Assembly: GCA_934358955.1 (NCBI GenBank) | Contig: CAKRLC010000014.1 | Location: 1 to 39,039 of the forward strand | From: an uncultured Roseburia sp. | GTDB taxonomy: Bacteria; Bacillota; Clostridia; Lachnospirales; Lachnospiraceae | Length of the DNA: 39,039 nucleotides | Direction of reading: 5' to 3' | Shown here: piece by piece, positions 8,034-16,846 of the stretch | Layout of the letters: every line of letters begins with the position of its first letter | Numbering within the stretch: position 1 is the stretch's first letter | Made by a program: the position numbers and the translations under genes | The notes under the pieces: generated by a model | Told to the model about the DNA's origin: nothing | The model's database searches: none | Seen by the model: the letters and a program-made list of their open reading frames with translations, nothing else

Positions 8034-8850
8034 ACTTGGAAGACAGCTATTTGCCGGTCCATATCTCATATGGATCATAGGCTTTATTCTCCTTCCGCTT
8101 GCCATGATCGTATACTATGCTTTTATGACATCGGATGGTTCTTTTACAATGCAAAATATTGCTGCGATCGCAGACCCGGTACATGTCAAGTCCATCCTGC
8201 TTTCCTTAAAGCTTGGATGCATCTGTACGATTGTCTGTCTGCTGCTCGCTTATCCGCTTGCCATGATTTTAAATGGACTTAAGATCAAGCAACAGAGTTT
8301 TGTTGTTTTTATTTTCATCCTGCCAATGTGGATGAACTTCATGCTCCGTATCCTTGCGTGGCGCCTGATTTTATCCAATACCGGAATCGTAAATGCTTTT
8401 TTTCACCTGCTCGGCTTTGGCACAGTCAAGATGTTAAATACCCCGACTGCTGTCGTATTCGGTATGGTTTATGATTTTCTTCCATTTATGATCCTGCCTA
8501 TTTATAATTCCATGGCAAGGATCAAACCGGATGTGATCGAGGCCGCAAAGGATCTTGGTGCAGATAATGCCACCATTTTATTTAAGATCATCATTCCGCT
8601 CACACTCTCCGGAATCATCAGCGGAGTGATCATGGTTTTCGTTCCTGCCTTAACCTCCTTTGTCACCTCCGACCTTCTCGGTGGCGGAAAAGTTCTTCTG
8701 ATCGGCAACGTCATCGAACAGGAATTTATGCAGGGAATGAACTGGAATCTTGGCTCTGGCCTGTCTGTCGTACTTATGATTTTTGTTATCGCAAGCATGG
8801 CACTTATGAATATATTTGATAAAGATGGAGGAGGAACTGCAGTATGGTAA
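8026..8850 (+). CDS. potB: Spermidine/putrescine ABC transporter permease
   Basis: First membrane permease of the polyamine importer, 274 residues with six predicted membrane helices, starting at [20 protein letters not shown]. The cytoplasmic EAA loop that contacts PotA reads [19 protein letters not shown] near residues 175-195, with the family's conserved E-A-A-x-x-x-G spacing. The start codon overlaps the end of potA (ATGCATAA). The 3' end overlaps potC by seven bases, so all three are translationally coupled. Length and composition are normal for PotB. Confidence 0.93.
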   Translation: MHKLGRQLFAGPYLIWIIGFILLPLAMIVYYAFMTSDGSFTMQNIAAIADPVHVKSILLSLKLGCICTIVCLLLAYPLAMILNGLKIKQQSFVVFIFILPMWMNFMLRILAWRLILSNTGIVNAFFHLLGFGTVKMLNTPTAVVFGMVYDFLPFMILPIYNSMARIKPDVIEAAKDLGADNATILFKIIIPLTLSGIISGVIMVFVPALTSFVTSDLLGGGKVLLIGNVIEQEFMQGMNWNLGSGLSVVLMIFVIASMALMNIFDKDGGGTAVW

Positions 8851-9632
8851 AAAAGACAGCATCCAGAATTTATCTTGCACTTATTTTTTTGTTTTTATAT
8901 CTCCCGATTCTGGTATTGATCGTTTTATCTTTCAATAATTCCAAATCCAGAGTTGTCTGGGGTGGTTTTACATTAAAATGGTATGCCGAATGCTTCCGGG
9001 ATGAGACTATTATGAATGCGTTCAGCACGACGATCCAGATCACGCTGGCCGCAGCCATCCTTTCCACATTGATCGGAACTCTCGCAGCGATCGGTATCAG
9101 TGCCATGAAAAAGAGAAACCGTTCTATTATGCTTGGTGCAACAAACATTCCTCTGCTGAATGCAGATATCGTAACCGGCATCGCCATGATGCTTTTATTT
9201 GTGAAGTTCATGAACCTGGGCTTTGTAACCGTATTGATCGCCCATATCACCTTCTGCATCCCGTATGTGATTTTAAATGTTCTTCCAAAGTTAAACCAGG
9301 CAAACCGCGCTACCTATGAAGCTGCCTTAGATCTCGGTGCCACACCGCTCTTTGCATTTTACAAGATCACCTGGCCTGAAATTAAATCCGGTGTTTTTTC
9401 CGGTTTTCTGATGGCAGTTACGATGTCATTAGATGATTTTTCCATCACCTTTTTTACGAAGGGTGCCGGTGTCAACACGCTTTCGACCATGCTTTATACC
9501 GAACTCCGAAAAGGAATCCGCCCGGAGCTCTATGCGCTTTCGACCATTTTATTCTTAATTGCTTTCCTTCTGCTGCTTGTCATGAACCATCGTTCGAATG
9601 CAGATGAAAAGAAAGTTAAACAACGTTACTAA
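8844..9632 (+). CDS. potC: Spermidine/putrescine ABC transporter permease
   Basis: Second membrane permease, 262 residues with about six helices; the N terminus IYLALIFLFLYLPILVLIVL is the first helix. It pairs with PotB to form the channel. The EAA loop reads YEAALDLGATPLFAFYKITW around residues 160-180. SLDDFSITFFTKGAGVNTLS, a stretch typical of PotC, follows. Ribosome binding site GGAGGAAC lies within the end of potB, eight bases before the ATG. A charged tail (RSNADEKKVKQRY) ends the protein, and potD begins 13 bases later. Confidence 0.93.
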   Translation: MVKKTASRIYLALIFLFLYLPILVLIVLSFNNSKSRVVWGGFTLKWYAECFRDETIMNAFSTTIQITLAAAILSTLIGTLAAIGISAMKKRNRSIMLGATNIPLLNADIVTGIAMMLLFVKFMNLGFVTVLIAHITFCIPYVILNVLPKLNQANRATYEAALDLGATPLFAFYKITWPEIKSGVFSGFLMAVTMSLDDFSITFFTKGAGVNTLSTMLYTELRKGIRPELYALSTILFLIAFLLLLVMNHRSNADEKKVKQRY

Positions 9633-9645
9633 GGAGACTTCTCTT

Positions 9646-10722
9646 ATGAAAAAGAAATTTTTACTACTCCTTGTCATGAGTACCCTTGCTGCGATGCTTG
9701 CCGGCTGTCAGGGAAATACTTCCTCCGACAGTACAGTATCTGCAGATGACCATACGCTTGTCGTATTAAATTATGGAAAATATCTTGAAAAAGATGTCAT
9801 AAAAATGTTTGAAAAAGAAACCGGGATCAAGGTCAAGCTCGAAGAATATGAAAGTCCGGAGGAAATGTATACAAAGTTTTCTGCAGGCTCCATCAATTAT
9901 GACCTTGTCTGCACTTCCGATTATATGGTGGAACGGCTGATCAAGGAAGATCAGGTACTTCCGATCCATTTTGAAAACTTTGAATATTACAAAAATCTGG
10001 ATCCAAAAATCATCGAAGCCGCCAAAATTTTTGATCCTGACAGCATTTATTCCATGCCATATTTTTATGGAACAGTCGGTATATTATACAATACCACTAT
10101 GGTTTCTGCCGAAGAAGTGACCACCTGGAACGTACTCTGGGATGAAAAATACAAAGATTCCATTATTATGCAAAACTCTGTACGTGACAGCTTTACTCCT
10201 GCCCTGCGCCTGTTAGGTTATGACATCAATACAACCGATGAATCCCAGTTAAATGATGCCTTAGATCTTCTGATCCGGCAAAAACCGCTTGTCTATGCAT
10301 ATTATGTCGATGAGACCGGTGATGAGATGGCAGCCGGAAATGCCGCTATGGCGCTCGCTTATTCCGGTGAAGCAGCCTACGCGATCGATCTGAATGATGA
10401 TCTTTCTTACAATGTTCCAAAAGAAGGCTCCAACCTTTGGATCGACTCCTGGTTTATGCCAAAATCCTGCCACAACACGGAATATGCAGAAAAATTTCTT
10501 GATTTTCTCTGCCGAGAAGATGTTGCCATGCTAAATTTCGACTATGTTTATTACGCAAGCCCGAATCTCGCTGTCCGTGCACAGCTTGACCCGGAAGTGA
10601 TCGCAGATACTACGATCTTCCCAACCGCAGAAACTTTGGAAAATTGTGAAGTATACAAGCAGTATGAACAGGATACAACTGCCTTCACAAATTATCTGTG
10701 GAAAAAATTAAAGTCAGAATAA
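9646..10722 (+). CDS. potD: Spermidine/putrescine-binding lipoprotein
   Basis: Extracytoplasmic polyamine-binding lipoprotein that hands substrate to PotBC. MKKKFLLLLVMSTLAAM leads to the lipobox LAGC, with lipidated Cys21. Then comes a short Ser/Asp linker, and the binding domain opens with LVVLNYGKYLEKDVIKMFEK. Other family-like stretches are YDLVCTSDYMVERLI, SIYSMPYFYGTVGILYN and LAYSGEAAYAI. Acidic and aromatic residues that clamp the amines cannot be assigned with certainty by eye. At 358 residues it matches the family. The start at 9646 is chosen over one 48 bases upstream, because AAGGAGA lies just before it and it yields a clean signal peptide. The operon ends with a terminator at 10795-10823. 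Confidence 0.93.
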   Translation: MKKKFLLLLVMSTLAAMLAGCQGNTSSDSTVSADDHTLVVLNYGKYLEKDVIKMFEKETGIKVKLEEYESPEEMYTKFSAGSINYDLVCTSDYMVERLIKEDQVLPIHFENFEYYKNLDPKIIEAAKIFDPDSIYSMPYFYGTVGILYNTTMVSAEEVTTWNVLWDEKYKDSIIMQNSVRDSFTPALRLLGYDINTTDESQLNDALDLLIRQKPLVYAYYVDETGDEMAAGNAAMALAYSGEAAYAIDLNDDLSYNVPKEGSNLWIDSWFMPKSCHNTEYAEKFLDFLCREDVAMLNFDYVYYASPNLAVRAQLDPEVIADTTIFPTAETLENCEVYKQYEQDTTAFTNYLWKKLKSE

Positions 10723-10794
10723 GTCCTGTTTTTGTATATTTTTCACAAAGTTTTTCACATACATCTTGTATAATCCAATAAAACATGCTAAAGT

Positions 10795-10823
10795 AAATCC
10801 ACGCAGTTTTTCTGCGTGGATTT
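10795..10823 (+). terminator. Terminator of the pot operon
   Basis: Perfect 12-bp stem, AAATCCACGCAG paired with CTGCGTGGATTT, around a TTTTT loop and followed by GTGTTTT. It lies 72 bases after potD. The tail is short of pure U, so some readthrough into the next gene is possible. A TATAAT at 10769-10774 just upstream could also start a transcript through this hairpin. Confidence 0.75.
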
Positions 10824-10952
10824 GTGTTTTCCGCAGCTTCTGCTGTCGGTCTTTTCTGCTCCCGGGTGCATCAGGCATATGTTTTTATCCTTGCCTTCAT
10901 CCATTCAGCAGCATTTCTTTTTCCGGACATTTTTTGTCCTATAGGAGAATCT

Positions 10953-11864
10953 ATGACTTATCAGACTTTTAAAGAAAATATCAGAACTGTGATCCAAAAT
11001 AAACTTGGTGAAAGTGTCAACGTCCGCATCCAGGATATCATCAAAAACAACAATATGCATCTGGATGGACTCTCTGTCTTTTCCAATGAGATCAATGTAT
11101 CCCCGACTATTTACCTGAATCCGTATTTTAAAAAATATCAAAACGGTATGCCTTTAGACGATATTTACCGTGAAATTCTTAATATCTATGAAGAAAATAA
11201 GCCAGCCCATAATATCGATGTCACTTTCTTCACGAATTATGAGCTGGCAAAAAAACGTATTATATTTAAGCTTGTCCATTATGAACGGAACAAATCCTTA
11301 CTGGACAAAGTCCCGCATATCCGCATCCTTGACCTTGCCGTCATCTTCTATTGTCTGGTTGCGGCAAACGATACCGGAAGTGCTACGATCCTGGTCTATA
11401 ACCAGCATCTTGCCCTGTGGGGAGCTACTGCAGAAGAACTGTATCAGATTGCCCTGGAAAATGCTCCTCACCTGCTCCCGTATGATCTTCGGGACATGTC
11501 AGATGTTTTAACCGAGCTCATGGCTCACACACCACCGTCTTTTTCACTCGATGAAGCAGACTTCATCATTCCGATGTATGTGCTTACCAACCGCAGCAAG
11601 CTAAACGGCGCTTCCTGCCTTCTCTATCCGCAGCTGCTGCAACGTTTTTCCAAAAAGATCAACGACGATCTCTATATTATTCCAAGCAGTGTTCATGAGG
11701 TTCTTCTGCTTCCCGCAAAAGAAATCCCATATACCCATGACCTGTCCGATATCATTCATGATGTGAACCAGACGCAGCTGTCCCCGGAAGAGATCTTATC
11801 CGATCATGTCTATTATTATTCAGCAGAAAGCGGTCAACTGTCTATTCCCATCCATATGCTGTAA
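10953..11864 (+). CDS. DUF5688 family protein of unknown function
   Basis: A 303-residue soluble protein that resembles the DUF5688 family, frequent in Lachnospiraceae and without a known role. The recognisable part is the first half: VNVRIQDIIKNNNMHLDGL, then NVSPTIYLNPYFKKYQNG and the acidic DDIYREILNIYEEN. The second half carries KLVHYERNK and PSSVHEVLLLPAKE, also seen in relatives. No signal peptide or membrane helix. The ATG at 10953 follows TAGGAG by seven bases; an upstream in-frame start at 10824 would add a hydrophobic 43-residue extension that homologues lack. A small hairpin (GGACA/TGTCC, 10925-10939) lies just before the ribosome binding site. Its 3' end overlaps glgA tail-to-tail by 23 bases. 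Confidence 0.8.
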   Translation: MTYQTFKENIRTVIQNKLGESVNVRIQDIIKNNNMHLDGLSVFSNEINVSPTIYLNPYFKKYQNGMPLDDIYREILNIYEENKPAHNIDVTFFTNYELAKKRIIFKLVHYERNKSLLDKVPHIRILDLAVIFYCLVAANDTGSATILVYNQHLALWGATAEELYQIALENAPHLLPYDLRDMSDVLTELMAHTPPSFSLDEADFIIPMYVLTNRSKLNGASCLLYPQLLQRFSKKINDDLYIIPSSVHEVLLLPAKEIPYTHDLSDIIHDVNQTQLSPEEILSDHVYYYSAESGQLSIPIHML

Positions 11865-13299
11865 GCTTTTCATACAATGCTTCGTATTTTCTCGCAGACC
11901 GGTTCCATGAAAAATCCTGTTCCATGCCTCGTAATGCGATCCGGTTCCATTCATCCCTCTTATTCTGATATACAGAAATCGCATAACGGATCACGTTAAG
12001 CATCTCATGTGCATTGTAATTAGCAAACGAAAATCCTGTTCCTGTATGCTCATATTCATTGTAAGCTTCTACGGTATCCTTCAGTCCACCAGTTTCGCGG
12101 ACGATCGGTACAGTGCCATATCTCAGACTCATCAGCTGGGACAGTCCGCACGGTTCAAATAAGGATGGCATTAAAAAGCTGTCGCAGGAAGCATAAATAT
12201 GGTGTGCCTTTTCTTCAGAATAGCCAATCGTTGCATGTAATTTATCCGGATACTTTTCTGCAAAATAGCGGAACATATCCTGATACTGGTCTTCCCCTGT
12301 TCCAAGTACAACAAACTGGACATTCTCCGTATTCAGCAGTTCTTCCATAATATAAGCAACCAGGTCAAATCCTTTTTGATTTGTCATGCGGGATACCATT
12401 CCGATCAGGAAAACGTCTTCACGCACCGGCAGACCACATGCTCTTTGCAATGCAGCTTTATTCTTTTTCTTTCCGCTTATAAAATCCTTTGTACCAAATT
12501 TGGTATCTATGTATTCATCACTCTGTGGATTATAAATATCATAATCAAGCCCGTTTAAGATTCCATAAAGATCATTCTTTCTCGCACGGAGCAGGCCGTC
12601 TAATCCTTCTCCTCCCTGCTGCGTTGTGATCTCATAAGCATAAGTCTCACTCACGGTAGTGATCGCGTCTGCATACACGACACCACCCTTTAAATAATTG
12701 GCCTCTCCATAAGACTCTAACTTGTCAGATGTAAAAATCTGTTCCGGAAGTCCTGTGATATCCATTACCGCCGGCAGATTCCACCTGCCCTGGAACTGCA
12801 GATTATGGATAGAAAATACGGTTTTTATGCCGTCATAATAATGCTCATCACCATAAAGCGTTTTCAAAAATACCGGGATCAATCCTGTCTGCCAGTCATG
12901 GCAATGAATAATATCCGGACAAAAATCCAAAAATGGCAGCGCTTCTAAGACTGCTTTGGAAAAGAACGCAAACTTTTCAATATCCTGATATAATTCATGA
13001 TAAGGTCTGTCTCCGGCAAAATAAAACTCATTGTCCACAAAATAGTAAGTAATTCCCTGACATACTGCCTCAAATATTCCTACATACTGTTTCCGCCAGC
13101 TTAAATTCACATAAAAGTGACACTTAAACCGAAGCTGTTCCCGGAACTTTCCGTCCATGCATAAATACTTTGGCAGAATAATCCGCACATCATACTTTGA
13201 CTTGTCAAAATACTTCGGCAGAGATCCTGTCACATCTGCCAATCCCCCTGTTTTTATAAAAGGCACTGCTTCGGATGCAGCAAATAAAACTTTTGTCAT
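11842..13299 (-). CDS. glgA: Glycogen synthase (ADP-glucose type)
   Basis: Transfers glucose from ADP-glucose to the non-reducing end of an alpha-1,4-glucan, the chain-elongating step of glycogen synthesis. GT5 family, 485 residues. The N terminus MTKVLFAASEAVPFIKTGGLADVTGSLP carries the KTGGLADV loop that binds the nucleotide sugar. DIIHCHDWQTGLIP and VFSIHNLQFQG follow. The C-terminal GT-B domain has IGMVSRMTNQKGFDL and the donor-site region PSLFEPCGLSQLMSLRYGTVPIVRETGGL. A TTG at 13317 is in frame, but the ATG at 13299 with AAGGGG upstream fits the family. No other glg gene lies nearby. Placement beside spo0A may link storage polymer to sporulation, but that is inference. Confidence 0.95.
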   Translation of the reverse strand: MTKVLFAASEAVPFIKTGGLADVTGSLPKYFDKSKYDVRIILPKYLCMDGKFREQLRFKCHFYVNLSWRKQYVGIFEAVCQGITYYFVDNEFYFAGDRPYHELYQDIEKFAFFSKAVLEALPFLDFCPDIIHCHDWQTGLIPVFLKTLYGDEHYYDGIKTVFSIHNLQFQGRWNLPAVMDITGLPEQIFTSDKLESYGEANYLKGGVVYADAITTVSETYAYEITTQQGGEGLDGLLRARKNDLYGILNGLDYDIYNPQSDEYIDTKFGTKDFISGKKKNKAALQRACGLPVREDVFLIGMVSRMTNQKGFDLVAYIMEELLNTENVQFVVLGTGEDQYQDMFRYFAEKYPDKLHATIGYSEEKAHHIYASCDSFLMPSLFEPCGLSQLMSLRYGTVPIVRETGGLKDTVEAYNEYEHTGTGFSFANYNAHEMLNVIRYAISVYQNKRDEWNRIALRGMEQDFSWNRSARKYEALYEKLTAYGWE

Positions 13300-13345
13300 C
13301 TCATATTCCCCTTCCAAGTCCGAATTTTATCGGATTCATAGGGAT

Positions 13346-13351
13346 ATTATA
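13346..13351 (-). promoter_or_regulatory. Possible -10 box for glgA
   Basis: TATAAT on the minus strand, 47 bases before the glgA ATG, with only a weak -35 (TTTTCA). A small dyad CCGAT/ATTCGG-like hairpin at about 13320-13333 lies in the leader. It suggests glgA can be transcribed apart from spo0A. Confidence 0.4.
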
Positions 13352-13377
13352 CCGCGTTTTCCAATATCTGAAAAGTG

Positions 13378-14172
13378 CTAATACAGTTTGTATTCCAAAC
13401 GGATCCTGTCTGTGATCAGTGCGATAAACTCCGAATTGGTTGGCTTTCCTTTTCCATTATGAATCGTATATCCGAACAATTCATCGATCGTATCCATCTT
13501 GCCTCTGCTCCATGCTACCTCGATTGCATGACGGATTGCACGTTCGACACGGCTTGATGTCGTCTGATACTTCTTGGCAATTGTTGGATATAATATTTTT
13601 GTGATCGAGTTAAGCATCTCCATGTCATTGACTGACATAATAATCGCTTCTCTCAGATATTGATAGCCCTTGATGTGCGCCGGTACGCCGATCTCATGAA
13701 TGATCTTAGTCACATCAGCTTCCAGATCCCTTTTTTCTTCTTCCACTGTCTCACAGGCACTGACCTTTCTGCTCTCCCCGCCACGGAGTACTGCACTCTT
13801 TGTTGCCTTTTTGATCCGGTTAATGATCATATCATTATCAAAAGGTTTCATAATATAGTAATCTGCTCCCAGATTAAATGCATCTTCTGTAATCTTTTCC
13901 TGCCCGATCGCGCTGATCATGATCACTGCCGGATGCTTTTTCATCACCTTGTCCTGATTCATACGGTCAAGCACTCCAAGTCCATCCAGCTTTGGCATTA
14001 CGATGTCCAATAATACAACATCCGGTTCCTGCTTCTTTATCACATTATATGCCTCTTCCCCATCTTTTGCGGTTCCGACAACATTCATTGCCTCATCACT
14101 CTCCACGATATCGACCAGTAATCTCAACATTCTCTCATTATCGTCTGCGATCGCTACGTTTAGTTTTTCCAT
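13378..14172 (-). CDS. spo0A: Sporulation master regulator Spo0A
   Basis: Response regulator that, once phosphorylated on the receiver Asp, binds 0A boxes and commits the cell to sporulation. The 264-residue protein has a receiver domain (1-125), with acidic pocket ADDNE, phospho-acceptor Asp in [13 protein letters not shown], Thr/Ser in MISAIGQE and Lys in IMKPFD. A linker follows, then the Spo0A DNA-binding domain, with [37 protein letters not shown], and the C-terminal [15 protein letters not shown]. The start at 14172 is preceded by AGGAGGAG; an upstream codon at 14196 would add eight residues with no support. No 3' terminator is evident, so readthrough into glgA is possible. Candidate 0A boxes upstream suggest autoregulation. 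Confidence 0.97.
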   Translation of the reverse strand: MEKLNVAIADDNERMLRLLVDIVESDEAMNVVGTAKDGEEAYNVIKKQEPDVVLLDIVMPKLDGLGVLDRMNQDKVMKKHPAVIMISAIGQEKITEDAFNLGADYYIMKPFDNDMIINRIKKATKSAVLRGGESRKVSACETVEEEKRDLEADVTKIIHEIGVPAHIKGYQYLREAIIMSVNDMEMLNSITKILYPTIAKKYQTTSSRVERAIRHAIEVAWSRGKMDTIDELFGYTIHNGKGKPTNSEFIALITDRIRLEYKLY

Positions 14173-14457
14173 GTCACTCCTCCTGCTGATAATCATTCCG
14201 TCATTTCAGCTTCTTTCCTTTTCTACACCGATAAGAATACTAATTCCTGCCGGATATATTTTGTCGAAGCCCGTCGGTATATTTTCAAAGCATTTTCACT
14301 CTGAAGTTTTACATGATGATTATATTCAATCAAACTACATTCGTCAATTAATTTTTCCAATTTCTATTTTTCGACGATATTTTATTAAAAAATCCGTTAG
14401 AATTCCGGGACAAAAAATTCGTTTCATAATTTTCATTGGCAAATTACACAATGATAC
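14173..14457 (-). promoter_or_regulatory. spo0A upstream control region with candidate 0A boxes
   Basis: No gene in this stretch. TGTCGAA at 14262-14268 matches the Spo0A box exactly. TTCGACG at 14369-14375 is the reverse of CGTCGAA, one base off. A sigma-H-like -35 (GCAGGAATT on minus, 14242-14250) is followed 15 bases on by GTAGAAAAG, an imperfect -10. These are pattern matches only, but they fit the known autoregulation of spo0A. Confidence 0.45.
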
Positions 14458-14504
14458 AAAAGAAGACAGAATCTGTTTTTATTTCACAGATTCTGTCTTC
14501 TTTT
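14458..14504 (-). terminator. Terminator after pdxA2
   Basis: An 18-bp perfect stem, AAAAGAAGACAGAATCTG with CAGATTCTGTCTTCTTTT, around an 11-base loop. It lies 15 bases past the pdxA2 stop. It insulates the four-carbon acid operon from spo0A control sequences downstream. Confidence 0.9.
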
Positions 14505-14519
14505 ATTTTTTACAATATG

Positions 14520-15554
14520 TTATTTTTCTTCCTGATTTTCTGCCATTTTAATCGCATAATCAATCGCATTGATCAGACTGAGCTCGCTTGCTTCGCCTGT
14601 TCCAGCCTGGTCAAAAGCTGTTCCATGATCAACGGAAGTACGGATGATCGGAAGTCCCAAAGTAATATTAACACCAGCTACCGCATCCCACTTTCCTTCA
14701 TCCTGATTATATACAAATCCAACCACCTTAAGCGGGATGTGTCCCTGATCATGGTACATGGCAACTACAATATCATACCATCCTCCGCGTGCTTTTGAGA
14801 AAATAGTATCTGGCGGAATCGGTCCCTCTACGCAAATTCCTTCTGCTTTCGCAGCTTCAATTGCAGGCGTGATCTCTTCGATTTCTTCTGTACCAAACAT
14901 TCCGTTTTCTCCGGAATGTGGATTTAACCCTGCAACCCCTACCTTAGGTTCCTTGATTCCAAAGCTTTTACAAGCTTTATCTGCAATACGGATAACATCT
15001 AACACACGGTCTTTTTTGACCCTGTCACACGCAACCCGCAGCGGAACATGCGTTGATACATGTACCACACGAAGATTCTCATGGGCTAACATCATGGTAT
15101 ATTTCTGTGTGCCTGTAAAATCTGCATAAATTTCAGTGTGTCCTGAATAATGATGCCCTGCAAGATTCATTGCTTCTTTGTTAAGTGCATTTGTTACAGT
15201 CGCATCAATTTCATGATTCATTGCCAGCTCGATTACCTTTTTTACATACTGGAATGCTGCATCTCCTGCTTTAGCAGATACTTTTCCTCTCTCTATCTCA
15301 CCCGGCTTTACAAGTCCCATATCATATACATCGATCACTCCATGCTCAAATCGTGCATCTTTCACATTTTTTACCGCATGAATTTTCAGTTTATCCTGAT
15401 ATCCGGTTATTTCAAGTGCTTCTTCCATAACAGACACATCACCGACAACCAATGGCTTGCATCTTTCATACAAAGCCGGATCTGCCAATGCTTTTACTGT
15501 GATTTCAGATCCAATACTTGCCGGATCTCCCATTGTAATACCAATAATCTTCAT
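14520..15554 (-). CDS. pdxA2: PdxA2-type 4-phospho-D-threonate/erythronate dehydrogenase
   Basis: NAD-dependent dehydrogenase of the PdxA fold, 344 residues. PdxA proper acts on 4-phosphohydroxy-L-threonine in vitamin B6 synthesis. Paralogues paired with a DUF1537 kinase instead oxidise and decarboxylate 4-phospho-D-threonate or -erythronate to dihydroxyacetone phosphate and CO2, in catabolism. The neighbouring kinase and permease support the second role. Visible motifs are the start KIIGITMGDPASIGSEI and three metal-ligand regions: HYSGHTE, GLNPHSGENG and AMYHDQGHIPLK. GLPIIRTSVDHGTAFDQAGTG closes the substrate site. It lies four bases after dtnK and is followed by a strong terminator, so it ends this operon. 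Confidence 0.88.
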   Translation of the reverse strand: MKIIGITMGDPASIGSEITVKALADPALYERCKPLVVGDVSVMEEALEITGYQDKLKIHAVKNVKDARFEHGVIDVYDMGLVKPGEIERGKVSAKAGDAAFQYVKKVIELAMNHEIDATVTNALNKEAMNLAGHHYSGHTEIYADFTGTQKYTMMLAHENLRVVHVSTHVPLRVACDRVKKDRVLDVIRIADKACKSFGIKEPKVGVAGLNPHSGENGMFGTEEIEEITPAIEAAKAEGICVEGPIPPDTIFSKARGGWYDIVVAMYHDQGHIPLKVVGFVYNQDEGKWDAVAGVNITLGLPIIRTSVDHGTAFDQAGTGEASELSLINAIDYAIKMAENQEEK

Positions 15555-15558
15555 TTTT

Positions 15559-16779
15559 TTATGCCTCCTTTAACTTGCGAAGTGAGTATACAATTGCATC
15601 CGGATTACCAAAAGCGCCAGATTTGGTCACAATCCTCATTCCGGCATGTTTTCCGCCCGTCATTTTCATCAACGGGATTCCGGCAGCAACTTCTCCTATA
15701 ATCTCAGAACCTTCTGCCTCTTCCCTTTTGAAAAATGACATTGCAGTATCTCCGCCTGCCAAAAACAGCCCATTTACCTGCACCTGGTCTAAGACAGCAC
15801 TTCCAATCTGCCCCATTACTTCCTGTGTCCAATTACTTGCTTCCTCTCTTGACATTCCCATTCCTGCTGCCACCACAACAGTACGGTCAAGCTCTGCTCT
15901 GTCATACGTTGCTGATGAAATAACAAGAACATCTCTGCCTTCTTTTAACAATTCTACTGCCTGCGCGACATAATCTGATAGCTCCAGTTTTCTTTCCATT
16001 AACTCCGGTATTTTAACATTTACAATCGGAATTTTTGCTTCTTCTGCCTGATGTACCTGCTTCCTTGTTACCTCACTGACACTTGCCACAAGTCCCATTG
16101 CCGGTTTTACAGGAAATTCCAATGCAAAAATATTGTCTGCCATTGCCGCAGTACCAACAAACAGTATCTTTCTTCCGCTTTCCAGCGCTTTTTTTATTAC
16201 AACCTGCATTTCTGCATTGCTCTTTGCATCTACGGCATACAAACGTCCTTCCGAATAATCGATATCACCCGCCGCAATCTGGGCGCTTGTAATCAGATAA
16301 ACCGTCTCATCATATGCCTGCTGTAAAAGTTTCTGGATATGATCTTCCAAAACTGGTTTTACCGGATCCTGCGCCATCTCTGTCTGTGTAATCGGAATTC
16401 CATTCAGGCAATGCACTCCATTAACCGTTGTTCGTCCAAGATCCGGTAGTGCCGGCATAAAAATGACCAGTTCACTTTTATAAATCTCATCAATGGCTTT
16501 TACTTCCTGCGGAATATTTCCTCTCAAAAGAGAATCCGTCTTTTTAATGACATATTTAAATTTTGAAAAGTCTATCTCTTTTGTATCCTGTTTTACTTTT
16601 TCATAAGCTGCATCTGCACTTAATCCTCTTGTTTCCGTGTCTAAAACCACTGACATATCAGCAGGAAGAACTGACGGTTTCTTAAAAAAGACATTTACCG
16701 AAAATCCTCTTCTCTGCAGCTGCATACCTGTATCATTTGACCCTGTAAAATCATCTGCAATAATTAAATTTTGAAACAT
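15559..16779 (-). CDS. dtnK: Four-carbon acid sugar kinase (DUF1537, DtnK/DenK type)
   Basis: ATP-dependent kinase that phosphorylates D-threonate or D-erythronate on O4; product for the PdxA2 enzyme encoded four bases downstream. The 406-residue protein has the N-terminal DUF1537 substrate domain, with LIIADDFTGSNDTG and LDTETRGLSADAAYEK, then KKTDSLLRGN. The C-terminal nucleotide domain has LFLAGGDTAMSFF and VTKSGAFGNPDAI. D-threonate versus D-erythronate cannot be decided by eye. An ATG at 16785 is in frame, but only one base follows the GGAG there; the ATG at 16779 has a seven-base spacing and is preferred. It follows the permease gene by 67 bases. Confidence 0.88.
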   Translation of the reverse strand: MFQNLIIADDFTGSNDTGMQLQRRGFSVNVFFKKPSVLPADMSVVLDTETRGLSADAAYEKVKQDTKEIDFSKFKYVIKKTDSLLRGNIPQEVKAIDEIYKSELVIFMPALPDLGRTTVNGVHCLNGIPITQTEMAQDPVKPVLEDHIQKLLQQAYDETVYLITSAQIAAGDIDYSEGRLYAVDAKSNAEMQVVIKKALESGRKILFVGTAAMADNIFALEFPVKPAMGLVASVSEVTRKQVHQAEEAKIPIVNVKIPELMERKLELSDYVAQAVELLKEGRDVLVISSATYDRAELDRTVVVAAGMGMSREEASNWTQEVMGQIGSAVLDQVQVNGLFLAGGDTAMSFFKREEAEGSEIIGEVAAGIPLMKMTGGKHAGMRIVTKSGAFGNPDAIVYSLRKLKEA

Positions 16780-16846
16780 ATCCATACTCCTTCAACACTA
16801 TACGGTCTGGCTTAACTGTCGTCACATACTATTATTCTACCATTCT

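Noticed and set aside
13992..14798. Plus-strand open frames opposite spo0A and pdxA2
   Set aside because: They are antisense to well-supported genes and have no ribosome binding sites or recognisable domains.
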